A stretch of DNA of 64,000 bases. Origin: Takakia lepidozioides (taxonomy: Eukaryota > Streptophyta > Takakiopsida > Takakiales > Takakiaceae). Of the stretch, positions 58,201-64,000 are shown piece by piece. The position numbers and the translations under genes were made by a program. A model generated the notes under the pieces. The model was given only the letters and a program-made list of their open reading frames with translations. It was not told the origin of the DNA and searched no databases. The stretch is from positions 43,292,042 to 43,356,041 of the forward strand of contig CM060734.1 of NCBI GenBank assembly GCA_030704615.1. The letters are read 5' to 3'. Each line of letters starts with the position of its first letter. Within the stretch, counting starts at the first letter, position 1.

Positions 58201-58647
58201 GAAAGTCCTTGAATGAACCCATCTGAATGTGTCATTGTTTTCCCCATATGAATGATGATCCCCCTCAGAATAGACTTGAGCACATACTAGGCACTTACAC
58301 TTTGTGGTCAACAAAGAGTCTGAGGAAGGCTGAAATTCACTAAGTACAGTGATACAAAGTTGTAGCAAATCCAGATGAACCACCCACTGTTTATTATCAA
58401 ATGATGCTTTGAAATAAAGATTAGTGAAATTTTTCAAGTCAATTCCCTGGGCCGTTTTATCTTTCATGTATTACACATGTGATCTTCATTGTTCATGATT
58501 GGTAGGTAGGATGCAGCATTGTGCAACATGCTTGACATTCTACCTGATTAGGCAATTTATGTGTGTTATCATGTTATGCATTGCTAGATTTTAATAGCAT
58601 GGTATAACAAGAACAAGAGTTTAGTCACAATAACAACTCTCACATTT

Positions 58648-59251
58648 CACTACAAGTCTTTGTTCTGACATAGAGCACTTCTGTAATAGCAGCAAATCAG
58701 TGCAATAAACATCCCATAGTTGCATATGCAACCTGAACAGCCACCACTTCCAATTGTATATACAACTGGTCAAAGATGGCTTGAGTAGTTCCTGGAGTTA
58801 TATCCAGTACTCACGATAGCACGTTGCAAGTTGCAAGGCTGATTTGTCAGTACATTCCCTCACTGGCTATTTATCTACAACAATTCAATTGTTGTGTGGC
58901 ACTCCAGTGTCAGTGTGGCACGTGGCTATCCAAAACAATGTATGGATGCCACGTGCGATCCCGGGGCTGTACCACGCGTGCGCGGCAACAACATTAATGA
59001 TTTAGTAAAGTCGGTAACACCAGTCAAAAGTCACTAATACTATGGGTCAAAATCAAAATCAAATACCCGTGCAATCCACCTGGTTGTGCCACGTGCCCCC
59101 TCCATGAAATTCCTAAACTAGTGACACTATTCCACTCCGCTGACCGAATGAACTAGTCTCTAAGCACTGGTAGCCCCCCTAGTCGCAAAGTCCATTATGA
59201 CTGGTTTTGCAGTCGTAAGTGCAGTCGTTTCGAACATACTTCCTACTAGTG
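58648..59251. mobile_element. Possible non-autonomous CACTA element
   Basis: The left end is CACTACAAGTCTTTGTTCTGA. The reverse complement of the right end is CACTAGTAGGAAGTATGTTC. They share CACTA and a gapped match (T(t/a)TGTTC). The right end has short repeats of ACGACTGCA type just inside, as expected of subterminal motifs. Three-base flanks (TTT versus TAT) do not match, so confidence is limited. It ends a few bases from the piggyBac relic and may have cut off that gene's C-terminal part. Confidence 0.4.
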
Positions 59252-59255
59252 TATT

Positions 59256-60415
59256 TTACCAGAGGTATCGTGCATGCAATATTGTAATATATATCTCTCT
59301 CTCTGCAATCTTTCCTAAATCCAAACAATAAGGAAAGTCCACTTGCACTGTCTTTACAATATCAGTGTAGTATATGTTTTTGGCAAACAAATCATATAAC
59401 AACACGAGAAGTCCTGGAAAAAAATAATTCATAGTAACGATGCGGCCATTGTCCTCAAATCCAGCTAGCAACCTACTCACCACAGAGTAACCTGAGTCAT
59501 GCGAAATCATCTTTTCCCAAATATACCTTAATCTTCTGCACGTACCTAGAATTGGCCCTGACCAAGCACCAAATCTTGATGCCCCACTTTATATGTTTCT
59601 TGCTCATGATATATTGTTGCAATTTAAAGTACTAATTCATTTTGTACTTCACCATCATCTAATCAATACATAAATTATGCTTTAAGAACCAGTATTGAAC
59701 CGGGCAATATTTTGTGCATCTATCAACCACCGAGTCTTAGCCTATTTATCAAATCCGTAAGCAGTGTTGTCCACTTCCACCATACAGTTATCTACAAGAT
59801 GTAAGCATCTCAGGATGGCCTCCCATCTATTGCGGCTCATAATGCGCATTATGGAAAGATACTTCAAGAATTCAGTTCTAGCCTTCCAATAGCACCTAGT
59901 GTTAGGCATTTTTTTTAATTCCCATTAGAATGTGAACTCCCAACCGAGCCCTTTGCATTGCCATAGTGAGACGGTACCACCATCTTCATCCCTTCATCCC
60001 TTCAACTTACCCCTCACATTGTATGTTTGAGTATATGGGTTGGTCATGATGCAGACCTTCCGCATGCAGATAGATAGATGCCAAAATAGATTAAAAAAAC
60101 TGTAGGTACATGATCATTACCTATGGAATGGAGTTGAGGACCAATTTGTCCCAGTCCAATTCCCTTCTAGCAACTTAGCCGTGGAATCAGAATTCCACAT
60201 GTCATCAGCATCGAGCATGTCGACTGCAGGCCACTCATGCCAATCATCTAGCAACGCATACACACCAAGCTCACGACAAGGATTACCTGTATCCACACAA
60301 AAATCCCACGAGTTGGGATCACTAAAGGTTGTAGGTTACCCTGAGCCTCTTCTATAGAATCATAATCCAAATAAGAGTCATCATCGGACTCCTCACTGTC
60401 ATCCTACAAAGTGTC
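59256..60415 (-). pseudogene. piggyBac-type transposase relic (DDE_Tnp_1_7)
   Basis: Read on the minus strand, conserved piggyBac blocks appear in the family's order: an acidic N-terminus (DDSEESDDDSYLDYD, near 60400); RLGVHILMGIKKN (near 59930); FLKYLSIMRIMSRNRWEAIL, continuing RCLHLVDN (59795-59870); FDK-stop-AKTRWLIDAQNIARF (near 59700-59750); MSKKHIKWGIKIWCL, then YVQKIKVYLGK (59515-59610); and YSVVSRLLAGFEDNGRIVTM, continuing NYFF (59400-59500). Several stops and frame shifts separate them. The second catalytic Asp (normally MDNFF) is Asn (MNYFF), and the first catalytic motif is not recognisable. The C-terminal third with the last Asp and the Cys-rich domain is absent. No TTAA-flanked ends were found. 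Confidence 0.82.
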
Positions 60416-61962
60416 ATTAGGTCCTAAATCCAACATCTCCTCGACTGTGCAAGGCATCTTCTCATTGAAATCAAGAAACTTACAAACATTTGAGGGAACA
60501 AAATGCATACGATACCAGAAAAAATTGAAACAAAGAAACTCTCACATACTTTCCGAATGTCCCATGACATCTCATTGACACCGGACGGTTCTATAAGCCC
60601 AATCATTGGCATTTGAGGATTTGTAGGCAATGACAAAACACTCATAACAACCTTATTGTGCAATCAACAACACCCACATCACTCTGCGATTGGCTGTGAT
60701 AAACAATATTGCACTCAACAAATTTGCAAAAATCGTTCAAAATAAGCAGATGCACATTCTAGGTCTCTTCCAAAATCATGAAGAAAAGTAGGTAGTGAGT
60801 CGTGCTTACTGATCGACCTTGCTAGTCTTGCAAAATATTTCCACTCAACCCAACCGGCCAAGATCTCTGCAGTTTGCCTACGCCAAATGTACCGAAAGTT
60901 GGTAGGCTGAGGAAATTGCAGCCATGACACACGAGCATGCCTCCTCAATTACAACAAATAATCTTTGTTCAAGGCTCAAAGTAACTTTGCGATCTGCTCG
61001 TCAGAGGCGCCTAGCCCGTGCCCAGTTATCAAATGACATTTACCTCCACAGACACGTGAGTTGGTGCATTCCGGGGAGGCACATCAAGACCAGTCCCCAT
61101 CTTCATATTCTCACATGTTTTCTTACACCATCGTCTTGCAATGAAAGAGATAAGTGCACAAAACTCCAGCAATCAAATAAGTAAGAAACTAGAAGAAGAC
61201 GAAGACTCCGACCAAAGCCGGCGTAATTAGAAACTAGAAGTTACAAGAAAACTCAAGGACAGAAGGTTTCCACGGCCCGAGCAATACAACGCACAATACA
61301 ACGGCAACCTGCAAGTTGCATCCTCACGAGCTCAACAAACGTGGAAGACTCGGGGAGAGAAAAAACTAAAGCATGGGAATTTGGAAATGAACAACCATCA
61401 AGAGAGCATACCCCACTAAACTCTAGCCCTTTTTTTGGAACCCTCAATTTTTTGTTTTGGGAGATCTACATGCAGATCCTATGCTGCCATGTGGCTAACA
61501 TCATGATGAGTATATTCAAAAGGCAAATATGTGCTATCAAATCTGTCAAAGATGTTTAAAAAAAATTAAAATTAAAATCCCAAAATGGGCCTAGTGGGCG
61601 CTTAAGGGTTAAGGGATGTGAGTCATCTATCTCTTCAAGCATAAAACAAAATCTATGAATATAATGAAATTTGACATAATTATTGTATGTGCAAGGTTCA
61701 CGGTTATATCATATATCCCCTTAGACACCGGGGTTGGATGTTTGAACGTACATATAGTAATTGTCATGGAGAAATGTTGACAAAAGGATTATATTCCTTT
61801 TATCTACTTACAATACCTCAACCCACCGTGCGTAGGCCCAATACGACAATTTAATTGCTGTAATTAAAATATATGAATATAGGCCAAGCTAGTGATCAAA
61901 CACTATGTGGCCCATGTTCCGCTCTCACTCAACACGCAATTTTAATAAAATTGACCTTTATG
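60416..61962. other. Spacer between the piggyBac relic and the RING-like gene
   Basis: Minus-strand open frames at 60424-60663 and 60715-60948 precede the piggyBac blocks and might be remnants of the same element, but show no known domain. A SINE-like end lies at 61196-61225 (minus). GGGCGCTTAAGGGTTAAGG near 61600 resembles an end of the element at 49175-50011. Confidence 0.4.
61196..61225 (-). repeat. SINE-like 3' end (copy 5, last 30 bp only)
   Basis: On the minus strand, TTACGCCGGCTTTGGTCGGA followed by GTCTTCG matches TTACGTCGGTTTTGGCTAGA followed by GTCTTCT at 5915-5941. The rest of the element is not recognisable. Confidence 0.35.
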
Positions 61963-63841
61963 TCAGCTTTGGGCAAACTCTTGCTCTTTGACCTTCACTC
62001 GTAGTTCCAATTCATTTTCTTGTGGGGTTGAATCCTTTCGCATACCTCGTCCATCTTTGATCACAGTTACCCATTGAGATGACAATGGTGGAGTATTTAT
62101 TGTATTCAAATCTCTACAACTAACCTCGTCCTGATAAGTTTCGAGAAATAGATTCGATTTGTTAGAATTTGAAGCATTTGTACTAAGATTGGAAATTTGT
62201 GCCTTATGTGGAGATGAGATTGACGAAATGTCTACTTGTCTATTCAAATCCATGTTCTCATGATGTAACCCAATGTCTCTATCTAACCCTCTACTCTCAT
62301 TTGCAGGTACCAAAATACCCGTTGAATTGTCTTTTGTACATGCATTTGATTTGTCAACTACTTTTTTTCCATAATCTGGGTGTGATAAAGTGTATGAGTT
62401 TGTTTCGCCTTCTTTTAATGCCTCCAATCTGAAGAAAATAAACCAATTATGAAATTAATACTATTATATTCTCATTTTGCCTATCCATCAAATTTTGAAT
62501 TCAAAAATTAAAACCTATTTTTTTGTTTATAATTTTATTTATTATAAATAAAATAATAGTGAATAGCTTTTGTTTTCAAGGTTTATTTTTAAGTCTTATC
62601 TATAAGAGTTCTCTATTTGCGAGCTATTGGATTTGTGGCTATGACTTACGAAATTTTGGCTGCTTATTATAAACAAGTAAGGTGACATACACCAAATCAG
62701 CATTAACATTTTTATGTCTTCAACTTTTCATCTTGTTTTGTTAGTGGTAATCACAAACACATTGTTATGAGATGTTCTAAATTGATAATAATGCATTTGG
62801 CAAAAATGACGAAACTTTATATGATTTTGTCTAACCTTCTTGCATTATCATGAAAGTTCAAAGTTCTTGAAATAATACCGATTGATATATTATGTATGCA
62901 AGACATATGTCATATGAATATTGTTGGAATGTGTAGCTATTAGTTTTTTCTAAATATACATCAAGATACATTACAACCCGTTATGAAATTTGAAAAATGT
63001 TGTCAATCAATGCATCGTGCATAGTGGACATCCAAATTATAGATTCATGAATATACAACTTAACCACTTAGTAATATAGAAATTTATGACAATCTCAATT
63101 ACATAAAAACTACCATAAATCAGAGTAAGATATCAACTAATAAATGCCTAACACATCATGTGTATGACGAGAAAAAATAATGCAAATGAGGCAAACACCT
63201 AACCTGATGAGTTGTGTCACGTGGTCAATAGGCAACATCATGGTGTTTTTTCCTTCTTCTTTTGTATTGGAATATGTCATAATTTGGCTATGTGATTCTT
63301 GATCCATTAATGGTGAATGATTCAACCGGGCTGGAAAATGTTCACCCTTTGCCTCTATATTTGGATTAGAAATTTGTACTTCGGGTTCCAATGATGAATT
63401 AGAGTTTGCAGAAAGTGGGGAAGAAGATGAACTCGCCAAATTGTCAGTAGTGTACCACATGTATCTGTGGCATGAAGGACAAGCTATGGATGCATCACTA
63501 GAAATTTGAACTAACCCCCAAAAGCCACAAGGACAATAAAGCTCTTCCCAATTGTAGGGCAAAGGTTTTGAATGATTAAAAGACAAGTTTGTAGATGAAT
63601 TTGAATAGTTTGAACTAATAGGAGAAGTGTGGACCGTAGAGCCCATTAATCCGTGAACTCTATGAGAGAGTTGACGGGAAGTGTGTTCCTTACACGATGG
63701 GCAATACGAAGTTGAGCAATGTTGTGATCGAAAGTTAAGACAAGAGATGTGGCAATTATGTAGACATCCCCATGGGCTGATTGTGTTGTCGTGAGTCACA
63801 TACTTTCTGCATTGAAAAGCTGCTTCACCATATATCCACAC
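61963..63841 (-). CDS. RING-H2-like zinc-binding protein (at least 367 aa, 5' end unresolved)
   Basis: Two exons join in phase: 63204-63841 and 61963-62428 (stop included). The first encodes a Cys/His cluster: C11, C26-x-H28-x2-H31-x2-C34, C42 and C47-x2-C50. The C-x-H-x2-H-x2-C ... C-P-S-C order fits the second half of a RING-H2 finger, but the first Cys pair (C-x2-C) is reduced to C11. About 70 residues on, CPCGFWG ... CPSCH adds a zinc-ribbon-like pair. The rest is Ser/Asn-rich and looks disordered. No in-frame ATG precedes the cluster (the open frame begins at GTG, with an upstream TAA), so either a first exon lies beyond the window or the start is lost. RING proteins are usually ubiquitin ligases; that role is unproven here. 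Confidence 0.55.
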
Positions 63842-64000
63842 GTAGAATTATCTATGTTCTAAACAAGTTTCAAATATTTCATTGTATGTATGGTCTTTTT
63901 TCATTACACATATCATAACCTTTGAGAAAAATAATTGTGATGATGACAATATGATCAAGTTTAAGATGCAATATATCGCAAATTATATCATGTTGAACAA

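Noticed and set aside
58153-58467. Continuation of the piggyBac C-terminus beyond the CACTA-like element (FDNKQWVVHL)
   Set aside because: The short resemblance to a DNKPV-type strand is too weak, and no Cys-rich zinc-binding end follows.

Overview
The window is nuclear DNA from a land plant. The families are plant ones: an LRR receptor kinase, an EMB2219-type mTERF, a UGT80 sterol glucosyltransferase, a nucellin-like aspartic protease, PEX11 and plant MESD. Coding sequence is split into many short exons with GT-AG introns, and the spacers hold plant transposon debris. The repeats match no species I can name. A non-flowering plant is possible but unproven.

Layout. About 1-45 kb is gene-bearing. 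In order it holds: an LRR receptor-like kinase (minus, N-terminal half only); a 6 kb spacer with a foldback element, a tandem array, a broken PIF/Harbinger transposase and a tRNA-derived SINE; a MESD-like ER chaperone gene (plus); a renalase-like FAD oxidoreductase (minus, 8 exons); head-to-head with it an mTERF gene (plus, 8 exons); a C2H2/matrin-type zinc-finger gene (plus, 6 exons); an intronless PEX11 gene (plus); a repeat-rich spacer at 27.5-33 kb; and a 15-exon sterol glucosyltransferase gene (plus). Beyond about 44 kb the DNA is more AT-rich and dominated by repeats. It holds an aspartic protease gene whose last part I cannot find (minus), several inverted-repeat elements, a decayed piggyBac transposase and a RING-like zinc-binding protein gene (minus).

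Exon models were built by reading conserved protein blocks across GT-AG boundaries and checking reading phase. All complete models keep frame from start to stop, but no transcript evidence was available. The genes do not form one pathway. They are ordinary housekeeping and signalling genes: ER folding, organelle gene expression, peroxisome division, sterol glycoside synthesis and receptor signalling. I found no clear new multi-gene system. The most unusual items are the piggyBac relic, an inverted-repeat element packed with near-palindromic CGATCGTGG motifs, long low-complexity N-terminal extensions on two enzymes, a GC-AG intron and a 42-codon in-frame duplication.
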